The notes: generated from the letters alone by a model not told the origin. DNA of 64,000 nt from Thermodesulfatator indicus DSM 15286 (GCF_000217795.1 NC_015681.1:434001-498000), one strand, 5' to 3'; shown: positions 40,580 through 49,313, numbered from the stretch's first letter. Made by a program: numbers and translations.

Positions 40580-42586
40580 CTAAGCCAAAACGTAGAACAC
40601 CGGTTCTACTTTTGACGGAGGTAGCACGTTTGGTTTTATTTCTTCTAGCTCGCCAGCGGCTATTTTATCTCTCAAAACTTCAAGGTTTGCCAGAGCCTTG
40701 TCAGCAAATTCGATAAAAACCTTTTTGGCCCCTTCCACAAAGCCCTGAAACTTTTCCGGCGGAAGTTTAAAACTACAGGTTAAAAGCAAGTGCTGAAAGT
40801 GCTTAACACTACCCCCAAACATTATGTGGCTAATTTCGTTTTCTTTTTCCCAATTTTTCTGAATCTCCCAAAGGTTGTCTATCAAAACGAACAGATCGTG
40901 TGGTGTTTTAAGCTCGGTTGAAAAAGCCTCTTTCATTAACTTAAGGTTTCTCGCCGAAGAGGCTAGAACAAGCTCAGCTATTTCTAAAGGTTTAATTTTG
41001 GCCTGATACCGATTGCTGGCAAGCTCTTCTAGCGGAATAAGGTCTTTTCGGCCGTTTGGGCAGGCCTTATCAATAGAAACAGGAATGGTACCTTCAATGG
41101 GTAAGGTATCGCTGAGATTATAAACCTTGACGGGATATTGCTTCAAAAGGAACTCCATCACCTGCTTGGTATAAAGGAAAATGCCTGTAGTATAAACGAT
41201 TTTCCCGTCTTTGCGCTCATAAGGGATGGTATCTTCAAGTTTTTTGATGTTAAAACGGCTCTTTTCGTCGTAATAAATGGTTTTGGTGGAGTGGTGCCTT
41301 TCAGGCTCAATAAAACCTAAGTCAACTCCTGCCAGGTAAATCTCTTTAAAACCCATATTTATGGCCAAAGCCAAACCGGTATTGGTCACCGTAGGATTAC
41401 AAAAGGCAAGCTCTTCAAACTTGCCGTAACGGTAAAGTATCTTTCCGCCAACATCGTTATACTTGGGAAACATGATTGGCTCTCTGGTAAGGGAAAAAAT
41501 CCGCGAATCCACATTACAGGAAGCTATTATCGGAATCTCCTCCAAAAATTCCTTTTTAACTAAATTAAGAGCGGTGTAATTAACAGCCGTTCTTTCAAGC
41601 TCTACGTGAAAATCAGGTTTAATATCTGCCTTTTCCAAGGCTTTGGTGGCGGTGCCGCAGGAAAAAATAACCAGAGAGTTTCTCTTTTCTCTAAGCCATT
41701 CAAGCTGAGCGTCAAGCGAAGGCCCAGAACCTACTATACAGGCCGAGCAATTAGGAACCAGCTTCTTTTTGAGATTGATAACGGGAACCTGCTGGCTAAT
41801 GTTCTTCAAGGTGTGTATTAGAGAGACTACCTCGTCGTCGTAAAATCCCCAACCCCTGAAAAACGCCTGCAGAAAATAGAGAAACTTTTCTTCAAACTTC
41901 TCCCAGAAAGGGCTCCTGAACATGCTAAAATTGTAAGCAAAAGAGAAATACAAAAAGCTGACGTCTTCTATAAAAAGCCGAATAAGGGCCTTGGCCAGGT
42001 TTTCAGGGTCGTCTTCAATGAGGATGTCGAGCCGGCGGCCAGGTTCTTTAAAGTATCTGGCTATTTTGGGCCAATCAAGTACATAAAGGCTCGGTTTGAA
42101 AAGCTCCACGTCCATCTCAAGGATAACGAGATTTTTAATGTTAAGCCTATCTAGCAGGAACTCAAGTTGATAACCAAAAAGGAGCCCTTCCATCAAGAGG
42201 CATTGCATATTTTGCCCGTCAAAGGAAAAATCATTTTCTTCCTTGCCTCCCAAAGAGGCAAAGCTATCACAGAGCTTCCGTAAATAGGTATGAACAATGG
42301 TTTCTAATTCGGGAACACTTAAAGACGCGGGAGACTTGAGGCTCCGCGGACTTTTTAAAAAATTTTCAACCTGCGTTAGAGAAAAGTGTTTAGGGCTTAC
42401 GGGGTAAACATAAGCGTTATCCACTATCAGGTTGATCTGGGTGGTTGAAATAATATCAATTTCAACCTTGGGCTTACCTTTAGTGAGTAGCTTTTCGTAA
42501 ATTTCAGGAAATTCTTTTTCAAAAAATGCCAGATTTTTTTTAAACTTTTCTTCAAGTTGTTTTTGGATATTCATAGGCGGATTCAA
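40580..42586 (-). CDS. Maf-type motility-associated glycosyltransferase (6-HMP-PPK/MptE-like, DUF115)
   Basis: A 668-residue cytoplasmic protein with the DUF115/MAF_flag10 core: CSACIVGSGPSLDAQLEWL, LVIFSCGTATKALEKADIKPDFHVE and IYLAGVDLGF. An N-terminal all-alpha/beta region and a C-terminal helical region complete the family plan. Maf proteins transfer nonulosonic sugars such as pseudaminic acid onto flagellin. The pse genes end 77 bases away on the other strand and the flagellin gene lies 300 bases upstream on the same strand, so this is the likely transferase for the large flagellin. Confidence 0.88.
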   Translation of the reverse strand: MNPPMNIQKQLEEKFKKNLAFFEKEFPEIYEKLLTKGKPKVEIDIISTTQINLIVDNAYVYPVSPKHFSLTQVENFLKSPRSLKSPASLSVPELETIVHTYLRKLCDSFASLGGKEENDFSFDGQNMQCLLMEGLLFGYQLEFLLDRLNIKNLVILEMDVELFKPSLYVLDWPKIARYFKEPGRRLDILIEDDPENLAKALIRLFIEDVSFLYFSFAYNFSMFRSPFWEKFEEKFLYFLQAFFRGWGFYDDEVVSLIHTLKNISQQVPVINLKKKLVPNCSACIVGSGPSLDAQLEWLREKRNSLVIFSCGTATKALEKADIKPDFHVELERTAVNYTALNLVKKEFLEEIPIIASCNVDSRIFSLTREPIMFPKYNDVGGKILYRYGKFEELAFCNPTVTNTGLALAINMGFKEIYLAGVDLGFIEPERHHSTKTIYYDEKSRFNIKKLEDTIPYERKDGKIVYTTGIFLYTKQVMEFLLKQYPVKVYNLSDTLPIEGTIPVSIDKACPNGRKDLIPLEELASNRYQAKIKPLEIAELVLASSARNLKLMKEAFSTELKTPHDLFVLIDNLWEIQKNWEKENEISHIMFGGSVKHFQHLLLTCSFKLPPEKFQGFVEGAKKVFIEFADKALANLEVLRDKIAAGELEEIKPNVLPPSKVEPVFYVLA

Positions 42587-42831
42587 TTATAACCCGGAAA
42601 ATTTTATAGAATAAAACTTCATTATAAAGCTATGTAGCCAACAGTAATAAGAATTTAAAATTTTTACTCACTCTTAACCTTTTGCATCTTTAGTTAAATT
42701 ACTTAGCCCTTCACTGTGGCAGTCCCATTATTGGCACGGCTCATCCGTAAGAGCAAAAGCAATCATTTAAAATGGAAGACTTTTAGTTTTATAGGAGATT
42801 ACCACTCTTGAACGGAAATGCAATAAAATTA
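42587..42831. other. Intergenic region between flagellin and the Maf gene
   Basis: Apart from the flagellin terminators to its right, this region should hold the promoter of the Maf gene. I see no convincing sigma-28 or sigma-54 element and no repeat of the kinds found elsewhere in the window. Confidence 0.3.
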
Positions 42832-42880
42832 AGGGCCGGGTACACCCGGCCCTAAGATAAACGGCGGGCTAAAGCCCGCC
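42832..42880 (-). terminator. Two hairpins terminating flagellin transcription
   Basis: Read on the minus strand just after the flagellin stop: GGCGGGCT and AGCCCGCC (8 bp, 42863-42880), then AGGGCCGGGT and ACCCGGCCCT (42832-42853) followed by TTAATTTTATT. The second looks like a classic intrinsic terminator. Confidence 0.85.
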
Positions 42881-42885
42881 TCGTT

Positions 42886-45405
42886 TTATCTACCCTGCAG
42901 GAGCTGGACTGCCATCTGCGGGATGGTGTTGGACTGGGCCAGAGCAAACATACCCGCCTGCATGAGCACCTGCATCTTGCTAAAGTTTGAGCTTTCTGCC
43001 GAGAAATCAACTTCGCGGATACCCGCTTCAGCGGCTTTCAAGTTCACCTGAGTTACGGATATGTTAGCCACCGTGGATTGTAGCTGATTCTGAGCAGAAC
43101 CGAGTTCCGCCCGAATGCCGTCTATGTCAGCAATAGCTGCATCAACGATGGTAAGTGCGACCTGCGCCCCTTCGTAAGTAAGTACATTTATATCTGAAAG
43201 CTTTTTAGTCTCAACCTGCCCTATTTCTCCTGTAGATTTAAGAACTACACTTGAATTTATACCAGCTGAAGTATCTGTATTTAACATGCTCCCTGCTTTG
43301 AGCACCATGTCGTTTGTAAGGGTTACTTCATCACTACTAGTAGATACGACATATTGAGAGTTAACTGTATCTAAAGTATAATTAGTACCAACTACATACA
43401 TGTCCTGCTCAAGCACTGTACCTGCTGTAACCTTTACTACAGAGCCGTCACCAGTATTAAGCTCCCATCTAGTATCATTTGAATCATAAGTAAATTCAGC
43501 CGTTGAAAGATACATATCCTGATTCACAACTGTTCCCGCCGCAAGCTTAGTTCCGGTGATTAACTTAGAGCCAGCACCTATAACGGTATCCTGGTTAAGA
43601 GTGGTGTCTGAAGCTACTTCCACCTCATCGGCGTCGTTAATAACCGAGCCCTGCGCCAGAACAGAACCTGCTTTTAACGTAGAACCCTGTACTAACCTTG
43701 ATTCCTGCGTGGTATTTATTGTTGCACCTGTAGCTACTGTAACATCTCCACCAATAATGGAACCGGCTTTAAGGGTAGAACCATCTGCAATAGTAGAGCC
43801 GGCCAGAAGCTCCATGTCGGCATTAAAAGTAGCATCAGCTGTTATTTCAAAATCTGCCCCCAAGATACTTCCAGCCGCTATTTTACTGCCACTTGCAATT
43901 TGAGTGTTAGTCACAGAGCTGTATTTTAAAACTATGTCTGTATTAAGGGTTACGTCATTTGCTAGGACAGCGCCTCCATCACCTATGACCGTACCGTCAG
44001 CCACGTTAAGGGCCTCTGCCAAAGTACCGTAAACCACCGTCCCCGCACCAATAGTTGTGCCAGCCTTAAGCTGGCTTCCAGCTTTAACTAGCATGTCGGA
44101 ATTAAGAGAGGCCTCACTTACGGTAATATCTCCAGTAATCTGAGTGCCTTCAGCAATTATTGAACCTGTTTTAAGCGTTGAACCAGCTTTTACCAGGGTT
44201 ACCTGGGTAGTAGTGGAAGCTCCACTTATAGTGAGATCTCCTCCAACCAGAGAGCCTGCCTTTAAAGTTGAACCACTTAATATGGTAGAACCCGCAGCCA
44301 GCACGGAATCGTCGTCAAGGGTTACATCTCCGTTGAGCTCAATGTTGGCCCCGATACCTAAGCCCCCTGCACCCTTAATCTGAAAGTCAGCCACACCCTT
44401 TTGAATCAAGCGAATGTGGCCTAGAGTGGAAAGATCTTGCCCACTTTTACCGAGAACAGTTGAAAGGCCACTGTCAGCTTCTACCTTTATGGCCCGTCCG
44501 TCAACCGAATTTAACACCAGTTTACCATCTTCAGTAACGGTGGCTTCAACTCCAGTTTGAAGGCTTTTGGCATTGATAGCCGAAACCAAAGCACCATCGG
44601 CATCAGCCGCTTGAACCGTAATATCCCCAATATCTACGCCGTTTATTTTGAGACCGGAAATAGTGCCTGCCTGAATGACATCAGACTGAGATTCCACCAC
44701 CGCCACCGCGGTAACTCCAGTAACACCGGAATAGCGGTTAATCTCATTGGCCAGAGCTCCCGCACCGTTGGCAGGATTGTTGTTGTAGTTTAGCTCTATG
44801 GTTTCCGTAGTAACAGAAAGACCTGAGGCCGCGTTGGTAATGGTAAGCTGCATAGGGCCGATAGTGTTAAGATTCATTATAGCGGTTTTGGTTCCGCCAA
44901 CGGCATTTGTTTCCGCACTGCGGATGCTGAGTGAGGCCGTAACGTAAGAAGCCGAACCGATCTGAAACTTCTTGTTCACGAAAGAACCGGAAAGGAGCTT
45001 CTGCCCGTTAAACTCCGTGGTGCGGGCAATGTTGTTTAGCTCGGTAAGCAACTTGTTAATGTCACGCTGGATGGACTTGCGGGTCTCAGCGTTCTGAGTG
45101 GCGTTAGCCGCCTGGGTAACCTTTTCTTTCAAGGTGTTCAAGATGTTACCGTACTCAATAAGCGCACCGTCAGCCACCTTGATGAGCGAGATACCCTCGT
45201 TGGCGTTACGAATGGCTTGCCCCAAACCTGTGGCCGTCATCTTAAGGCCGTCAGCAATAGCGAGCCCTGCGGCGTCGTCCGCCGCCCAGTTAATACGAAG
45301 ACCTGAAGACAAACGCTCAAGAGACTTCTGCAAGGACTGCGAAGTTTTGTTGAGCTGGTTTCTGGCCCTTAGGGCCGCAATGTTAGTGTTGATGTTGAGT
45401 GCCAT
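42886..45405 (-). CDS. fliC: Flagellin with long repetitive central domain
   Basis: The major filament protein at 839 residues, against about 270-550 usually. N-terminal D0/D1 (ALNINTNIAALRARNQLNK..., LERLSSGLRINWAADDAAG) and C-terminal D1/D0 (AQNQLQSTVANISVTQVNL..., SNTIPQMAVQLLQGR) are canonical. The centre carries two flagellin-IN-like stretches and then, from about residue 370 to 745, some nine imperfect repeats of 35-50 residues. These are built on (L)KAGS.LKAGS.I.GDV.V and end in LN.DM, which suggests a beta-solenoid or bristle-like surface domain. It is made from a sigma-28 promoter with a CsrA-type leader, and is probably glycosylated with pseudaminic acid. Confidence 0.95.
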   Translation of the reverse strand: MALNINTNIAALRARNQLNKTSQSLQKSLERLSSGLRINWAADDAAGLAIADGLKMTATGLGQAIRNANEGISLIKVADGALIEYGNILNTLKEKVTQAANATQNAETRKSIQRDINKLLTELNNIARTTEFNGQKLLSGSFVNKKFQIGSASYVTASLSIRSAETNAVGGTKTAIMNLNTIGPMQLTITNAASGLSVTTETIELNYNNNPANGAGALANEINRYSGVTGVTAVAVVESQSDVIQAGTISGLKINGVDIGDITVQAADADGALVSAINAKSLQTGVEATVTEDGKLVLNSVDGRAIKVEADSGLSTVLGKSGQDLSTLGHIRLIQKGVADFQIKGAGGLGIGANIELNGDVTLDDDSVLAAGSTILSGSTLKAGSLVGGDLTISGASTTTQVTLVKAGSTLKTGSIIAEGTQITGDITVSEASLNSDMLVKAGSQLKAGTTIGAGTVVYGTLAEALNVADGTVIGDGGAVLANDVTLNTDIVLKYSSVTNTQIASGSKIAAGSILGADFEITADATFNADMELLAGSTIADGSTLKAGSIIGGDVTVATGATINTTQESRLVQGSTLKAGSVLAQGSVINDADEVEVASDTTLNQDTVIGAGSKLITGTKLAAGTVVNQDMYLSTAEFTYDSNDTRWELNTGDGSVVKVTAGTVLEQDMYVVGTNYTLDTVNSQYVVSTSSDEVTLTNDMVLKAGSMLNTDTSAGINSSVVLKSTGEIGQVETKKLSDINVLTYEGAQVALTIVDAAIADIDGIRAELGSAQNQLQSTVANISVTQVNLKAAEAGIREVDFSAESSNFSKMQVLMQAGMFALAQSNTIPQMAVQLLQGR

Positions 45406-45412
45406 AACTCTA

Positions 45413-45454
45413 CCTCCTTGTAGTTTTTTTATTTTTGTTTGGGCTTCCCTGCCC
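45413..45454 (-). promoter_or_regulatory. Flagellin mRNA leader: CsrA-type hairpin plus GGA in the Shine-Dalgarno
   Basis: In the roughly 55-base leader a hairpin GGGC-AGGGAA-GCCC (45441-45454) presents CAGGGAAG, close to the CsrA consensus CARGGAUG. A second GGA lies in the Shine-Dalgarno sequence AAGGAGG (45413-45419). This two-site layout is that of CsrA-repressed flagellin mRNAs, and csrA and fliW are in the same locus. Confidence 0.6.
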
Positions 45455-45466
45455 TTCTGTATTTAC

Positions 45467-45493
45467 TTTTCGGCACCTGTTCGGAGAACTTTA
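45467..45493 (-). promoter_or_regulatory. Sigma-28 (FliA) promoter of flagellin
   Basis: Read on the minus strand: TAAAGTTC, 11 bases, GCCGAAAA. This differs from the consensus TAAAGTTT-N11-GCCGATAA at two positions. Transcription would start near 45460. Confidence 0.85.
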
Positions 45494-45509
45494 AAAAATT
45501 TTTTAGGGT

Positions 45510-45690
45510 GTGAGACTGCTTCGCTGCGCTCGCAGTGACAGGCTGGTTGATGGCTGATGACCGATGGCTGGTGGTGCTTGAGACTGCTTCGCTACGCTCG
45601 CAGTGACAGGTGGGGGTGCTCCTCGCAGTGAAGGGATGGAGACGGCCTCGCCTTAGGGACGGCTCCTCGCCGTGACAGGATGGAGGTAAC
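45510..45690. repeat. REP-like repeats upstream of the flagellin promoter
   Basis: Two copies of GAGACTGCTTCGCT(G/A)CGCTCGCAGTGACAG separated by GATGGCTGATG-type heptamers, then a degenerate CTCCTCGCAGTGA piece. The ORFs at 45429-45701 and 45592-45777 run through this and are not believed. Confidence 0.7.
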
Positions 45691-45697
45691 ACAGTAA

Positions 45698-46033
45698 TCA
45701 AATCTGAAAAGAACTGTAGTTTTTAAAGGCTTTAGATTTTTGCGAAAATTCTTTGATGTAACTAGAAATTTTATCACGTAACGCCAAAAGGAGTTCCCGA
45801 CTCTTTTCTTCCTGTTTCAAAATGACTTCCAAATAATCTATAAACTCCCGTTGCCAGGGCAGATTACGCAAAATAGCACTATATTTTCTTCTTTCGTAGA
45901 GAAAAGCATTCAAGGCTTCAAGGTCTTTGGTAGAAAATTGCCGCTGACCCAAAAGTCTTTCCAAAAAAGAGGCCTCTTCTTTCTGGAAAGAAATAAATGC
46001 CTCAAGGTTTTGCACATCTTTGAAATTTTTCAT
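45698..46033 (-). CDS. Small helical protein, possible FliT/FlgN-type export chaperone
   Basis: A 111-residue protein, almost entirely helical and rich in Leu, Glu, Lys and aromatic residues (FISFQKEEASFLERLLGQRQ, LKQEEKSRELLLALRDKI), with no signal or membrane segment. Size, composition and position downstream of fliS resemble FliT-like chaperones for FliD, but FliT-type sequences are weakly conserved and I cannot confirm it. It is isolated between repeat copies, about 270 bases after fliS. The ribosome-binding site is poor. Confidence 0.5.
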   Translation of the reverse strand: MKNFKDVQNLEAFISFQKEEASFLERLLGQRQFSTKDLEALNAFLYERRKYSAILRNLPWQREFIDYLEVILKQEEKSRELLLALRDKISSYIKEFSQKSKAFKNYSSFQI

Positions 46034-46065
46034 AATATCAATCCAAGTATTTAATCGCTAGTCCA

Positions 46066-46225
46066 CAATCGCCGCTACTATTAATCCGAGTGTTTTTTTA
46101 CACGACAAAGTATCGCCGCTGACATAATCGCTAAAGCAAAGTAACCTTCGCTGTCACTGCGAGGCCTCGTTAGAGGTCGAAGCAGTCTCAGGGATTGCTT
46201 CGCTTCGCTCGCCACAACCAGACGT
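46066..46225 (+). repeat. Dispersed repeat, copy B
   Basis: Begins CTATTAATCCGAGTG, contains TTTACACGACAAAGTATCG and GCTGACATAATCGCTAAAGC, and ends in the palindromic CTGCGAGGCCTCG...GATTGCTTCGC segment. It is nearly identical to copy C and to the reverse complement of copy A (15771-15907). Confidence 0.85.
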
Positions 46226-46276
46226 ATTTCGCGACGATAACTCAAAATTGCCACTTATCTTACTCCTATAATAACT

Positions 46277-46296
46277 CCGGGAGCAAAAACCCCCGG
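46277..46296 (-). terminator. Hairpin after fliS
   Basis: CCGGGGG and CTCCCGG pair across a 6-base loop, immediately after the fliS stop codon on the minus strand. There is no strong T-run. Confidence 0.5.
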
Positions 46297-46299
46297 AAA

Positions 46300-46740
46300 T
46301 TAGCCAGCATTTACAGCCAACCTTTCAGAAGCTTGAGATGGCTTAGTCTTTTCCTGGGAGGGCAGGTTTAATACTTGCTCTACCCAAATACGCTTTAATT
46401 CAGAAAGATAGCGAATGCTCCTCTCTATAACCTCCTCGGCTTGTTTGTAGTTACCGTTAAGTTGAGATAACTCGCGTATAATGGCACCATAAAGACCATA
46501 AAGAAATTCGGCGGCTTCGCCACCCTTTTCAAGGTTTACACCGGCCTGCAACTCGCCAACAAGCGCAATGGCTCGACCTAAATGCTTACCTCTTTTAAGG
46601 GGTTCATCAAAAAAATTTTTAGTCAAACTAAGTTCCTTAATGGCCTCCTCAAAAAGGAGTTTAACAATCTTTTGAGGGTCCTCTACTGTAGTTACCGCAT
46701 TCTTACGATAAGCATTTAAAGCAGCGTTATACATAAACAA
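46300..46740 (-). CDS. fliS: Flagellar export chaperone FliS
   Basis: The chaperone that keeps flagellin unfolded before export. The N-terminal NAALNAYRKNAVTTVEDPQKIV is the family signature (NAYxxxxV...DPxK), followed by the four-helix body with LFEEAIKEL and RAIALVGELQAGVNLEKGGE. Length 146. The leader contains a hairpin with the same AGGGAA loop as flagellin. The gene is monocistronic, flanked by repeat copies B and C. Confidence 0.95.
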   Translation of the reverse strand: MFMYNAALNAYRKNAVTTVEDPQKIVKLLFEEAIKELSLTKNFFDEPLKRGKHLGRAIALVGELQAGVNLEKGGEAAEFLYGLYGAIIRELSQLNGNYKQAEEVIERSIRYLSELKRIWVEQVLNLPSQEKTKPSQASERLAVNAG

Positions 46741-46755
46741 CCTCCTTGTTTTTTT

Positions 46756-46775
46756 AACGTCCTTCCCTGAACGTT
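46756..46775 (-). promoter_or_regulatory. fliS leader hairpin with CsrA-type AGGGAA loop
   Basis: AACGUUC-AGGGAA-GGACGUU forms a 7-bp stem (one G-U pair) with the same six-base loop as the flagellin leader hairpin. It ends 9 bases before the Shine-Dalgarno AAGGAGG. Probable CsrA site. Confidence 0.55.
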
Positions 46776-46777
46776 TA

Positions 46778-46804
46778 TTTTCGTAGTAACCTCTCCAAAC
46801 TTAT
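46778..46804 (-). promoter_or_regulatory. Probable sigma-28 promoter of fliS
   Basis: Minus strand: (A)TAAGTTT, 11 bases, TACGAAAA. It resembles the flagellin promoter, with a weaker -10. It abuts repeat copy C. Confidence 0.5.
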
Positions 46805-46980
46805 TTATTAATCCGAGTGTTTTTTTACACGACAAAGTATCGCCGCTGACATAATCGCTAAAGCAAAGTAACCTTCGCTGTTACTGCGAGGCCTCGTTAG
46901 AGGTCGAAGCAGTCTCAGGGATTGCTTCGCTGCGCTCGCAATGACTCAATTGTCGCCTATTTAGTGATACCATTAATAAT
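46804..46980 (+). repeat. Dispersed repeat, copy C (uninterrupted reference copy)
   Basis: Same body as copy B, continuing through GCTGCGCTCGCAATGACTC into AATTGTCGCCTATTTAGTG and ATACCATTAATAATTA. Its reverse complement contains GAGTCATTGCGAGCG, the uninterrupted version of the IS110 insertion site in copy A. A degenerate REP-like piece (CCATTGCGAGGGGCGAAGC) follows at about 47040-47075. Confidence 0.85.
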
Positions 46981-47102
46981 TAACGTTTTATTTAACGAAC
47001 TGCTCCCCCCCGGCTGGCTCGCCGTGACAACGTAGAAAAGCCATTGCGAGGGGCGAAGCGCCGAAGCAATCCCTATTTTCTAAGTTTTGCAAAGAACTCA
47101 TA

Positions 47103-48782
47103 TTATTTCTTCTGGTTCAGCCCCATCATGCTCTTAAATTGAACGTCTAAATAAGAAGAAAGATTATTTAACTGCTGAACATACTCATCAAGGGCCATAA
47201 ACTGGCGCTGAAGCGTAGCTATATAACGGTCTACTCTTTCCTGAGACATAGCAATATTACGCTTAACATCTTCTATATTTCTTTCAGTGGTTTTCTGCTC
47301 AAGCGCAATAAACCCTGTTGGCCCTATATATTTTTGTAAAGTATCATTTATTTTTTCGGCAATTCCTTGAAAATTATTATCGTCATCACCAAGAAAAAGC
47401 TTTTTAATCTCTTCAGGGTGTTCGGCAAAAGCCTTTTCTAACTTTTTCTCATCAAGAGTAATACTACCATCACGATTAAAATTTAGACCCAGGTCAAAAA
47501 GAGATCTTATGTGTTCATTACCACTAAAAGAAACCGTTAATACGTTTCTAATGTCTCTCATTAAGCTTTCTGCTGCATTACTACGATAAAGAGGCCCTTC
47601 TTCGCCAGTCTCCACATCAAAAGACATTTTATCTCCAAGCTCCTTAACAAAGGAGCTTATTTCATCTATAAAAGACTTAAACTTTTCTTTTATATCGTCA
47701 TAATTTGCTGAAACACTTAAAGAAGAAGTTCCTATTTCTTTTAAATTAATAGTTACTCCGGGAATTATATCATTAATGGAATTGCTATTTCGTTGGTAAG
47801 AAATACCATCTACTGTTAAAAAGGCATTTAAACTTTCTCCGTTACTATTAACCTCAGAAAAGAGAGTCGGTGTGTCAGGGCTTTGAGTAACAGAAATAGC
47901 ATCAGGAGAACGCAATTGAACAGTATAATTGCCGTCTGAGTTCCTCATAAGGTAAGCCTTAAGAGAAGAGTTATCACTGGCATTGTTTATCAGATCCACC
48001 AGGCCACTCAGGGTGGTCCCGTCAGGGACATCTACAGTAATAGATGCTTCCCCTACGTTTATGTTTAAAGTGATTGTACTGCCGGTGTTATTAATAACAT
48101 CTTCGGGATTGGTATATTGAGCTGAACTCCAGATATTCGGTGTTCCGGTAATTTCTTCAAAACTCACGCCTGAAAGTTCCTGAGTAACCACTATGCGGTG
48201 GTCTTCGCCTGCATCTTTGGCTTTAAGAACCAGACGATAGGGATTGGTGGCCGCTCCGGTATTTACTACCTTGGCTTCTACGCCAGGATTATCTTCGGAG
48301 TTATTTATAAGATCAGCCAGGCCTTCTAGAGTTGTTCCCTGGGGGACTAATACCGAAAAGTTCTTATCACCTACTTGAATTTGTAAGACGTCGTCTCCTG
48401 AGGGAGTAATAACGCTACTGCTCTCAGCAAAACCTTGAGACTGCCACAAGCTCTTTCTGGCCAGTTGATTAACTTCTACGGTATAATTCCCTTCTAAAGC
48501 ACCGACATCGGCTTCAGCGGTAATAGCGCTACCAGATACAGAAACCTGCCGGGTTAGATAAGTGCTTTCCAGCGAAAAATCGAGGCTTTTAGACTTCAGG
48601 GAAAGCACTTTAGTATTAAGCCAGTCAAACTCGGTGAGCCGTTTTTCATAAAAGTCTTTCTTGGCCTCGAGGGCTTTGATGGGCTTTTCTTCAATAGTGC
48701 GTAGGTTGTCTAAAAGGCCCTGCAAGTCAAGGCCTGAACCTAAGCCTAAAACATTTATTTTTCCAAAAACTTCATCTGCCAT
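47103..48782 (-). CDS. fliD: Flagellar filament cap protein FliD
   Basis: The hook-associated protein 2 that caps the filament and folds incoming flagellin. The N-terminal LGLGSGLDLQGLLDNLRTIE matches FliD_N, and the C-terminal FliD_C coiled coil ends LNNLSSYLDVQFKSMMG. The middle has two flagellin-IN-type modules (at about residues 130-190 and 235-290, each with GTTL.GL.DLINN). Length 559 is slightly above usual. A sigma-28-like promoter lies inside the end of fliW. Confidence 0.95.
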   Translation of the reverse strand: MADEVFGKINVLGLGSGLDLQGLLDNLRTIEEKPIKALEAKKDFYEKRLTEFDWLNTKVLSLKSKSLDFSLESTYLTRQVSVSGSAITAEADVGALEGNYTVEVNQLARKSLWQSQGFAESSSVITPSGDDVLQIQVGDKNFSVLVPQGTTLEGLADLINNSEDNPGVEAKVVNTGAATNPYRLVLKAKDAGEDHRIVVTQELSGVSFEEITGTPNIWSSAQYTNPEDVINNTGSTITLNINVGEASITVDVPDGTTLSGLVDLINNASDNSSLKAYLMRNSDGNYTVQLRSPDAISVTQSPDTPTLFSEVNSNGESLNAFLTVDGISYQRNSNSINDIIPGVTINLKEIGTSSLSVSANYDDIKEKFKSFIDEISSFVKELGDKMSFDVETGEEGPLYRSNAAESLMRDIRNVLTVSFSGNEHIRSLFDLGLNFNRDGSITLDEKKLEKAFAEHPEEIKKLFLGDDDNNFQGIAEKINDTLQKYIGPTGFIALEQKTTERNIEDVKRNIAMSQERVDRYIATLQRQFMALDEYVQQLNNLSSYLDVQFKSMMGLNQKK

Positions 48783-48802
48783 CGTTGCCCTCCCTTATAC
48801 CT

Positions 48803-48830
48803 TCATCGGCACGCACCACGGATAAGTTTA
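48803..48830 (-). promoter_or_regulatory. Possible sigma-28 promoter of fliD
   Basis: Minus strand: TAAACTTA, 12 bases, GCCGATGA. The -10 is good, but the -35 is imperfect and the spacing is one base long. Confidence 0.45.
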
Positions 48831-49313
48831 AAATTCCGCCTCTGCCTGAGCGGGGTTTTCTTCCCCAGATTTATTAAAACGGCTCAAATGTGGCCTAAGA
48901 GGCTCTTTTAGAGGATATCGCCTGGCATCAAGAACCACCTGTTTGGCCAGCTTTCGTGGAATATTAACGGCAATGGGCCCTAACAAATTGACGGTTATGT
49001 CTGCGGGATTCTCTTTAGGTATGGTAACAATAGTTAAAAAACCGAGTTCATCGTTGCTTTTTATGTGCAGTTCCTTGCGAGCTTCTTCGGGTATCTCCGG
49101 CCGATAATCCGGGAAAAACAATTCAGGATTTATAACCACAAAGGCAAGTTCAGGCACATCAACCGCCTGTAACCACAAAAAGGGAGAGTCTTCCCTGTGC
49201 GGAATCAAAACGTAGCGTTTGGCTTCGGGAAACCCCAAAATGCCGCTGGTAAAAAATATTATCTTATCTTCTTCTATTTTTATTTTCCCAAACCTGGTGG
49301 TTTCAATTTCCAT
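48828..49313 (-). CDS. fliW: Flagellar assembly factor FliW
   Basis: The CsrA antagonist that is itself titrated by cytoplasmic flagellin. Signatures FGKIKIEEDKIIFFTSGILGFPE, PFLWLQAVDVPELAFVVINP and the central VTIPKENPADITVNLLGPI are those of FliW. Length 161 is normal. It lies near csrA but is separated from it by a repeat-containing gap. Together with csrA and the leader hairpins it completes the flagellin homeostasis circuit. Confidence 0.95.
   Translation of the reverse strand: MEIETTRFGKIKIEEDKIIFFTSGILGFPEAKRYVLIPHREDSPFLWLQAVDVPELAFVVINPELFFPDYRPEIPEEARKELHIKSNDELGFLTIVTIPKENPADITVNLLGPIAVNIPRKLAKQVVLDARRYPLKEPLRPHLSRFNKSGEENPAQAEAEF

Noticed and set aside
45429-45777. Two overlapping minus-strand frames of 90 and 61 codons upstream of flagellin
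   Set aside because: They consist of REP-like repeats and would cover the sigma-28 promoter of flagellin.
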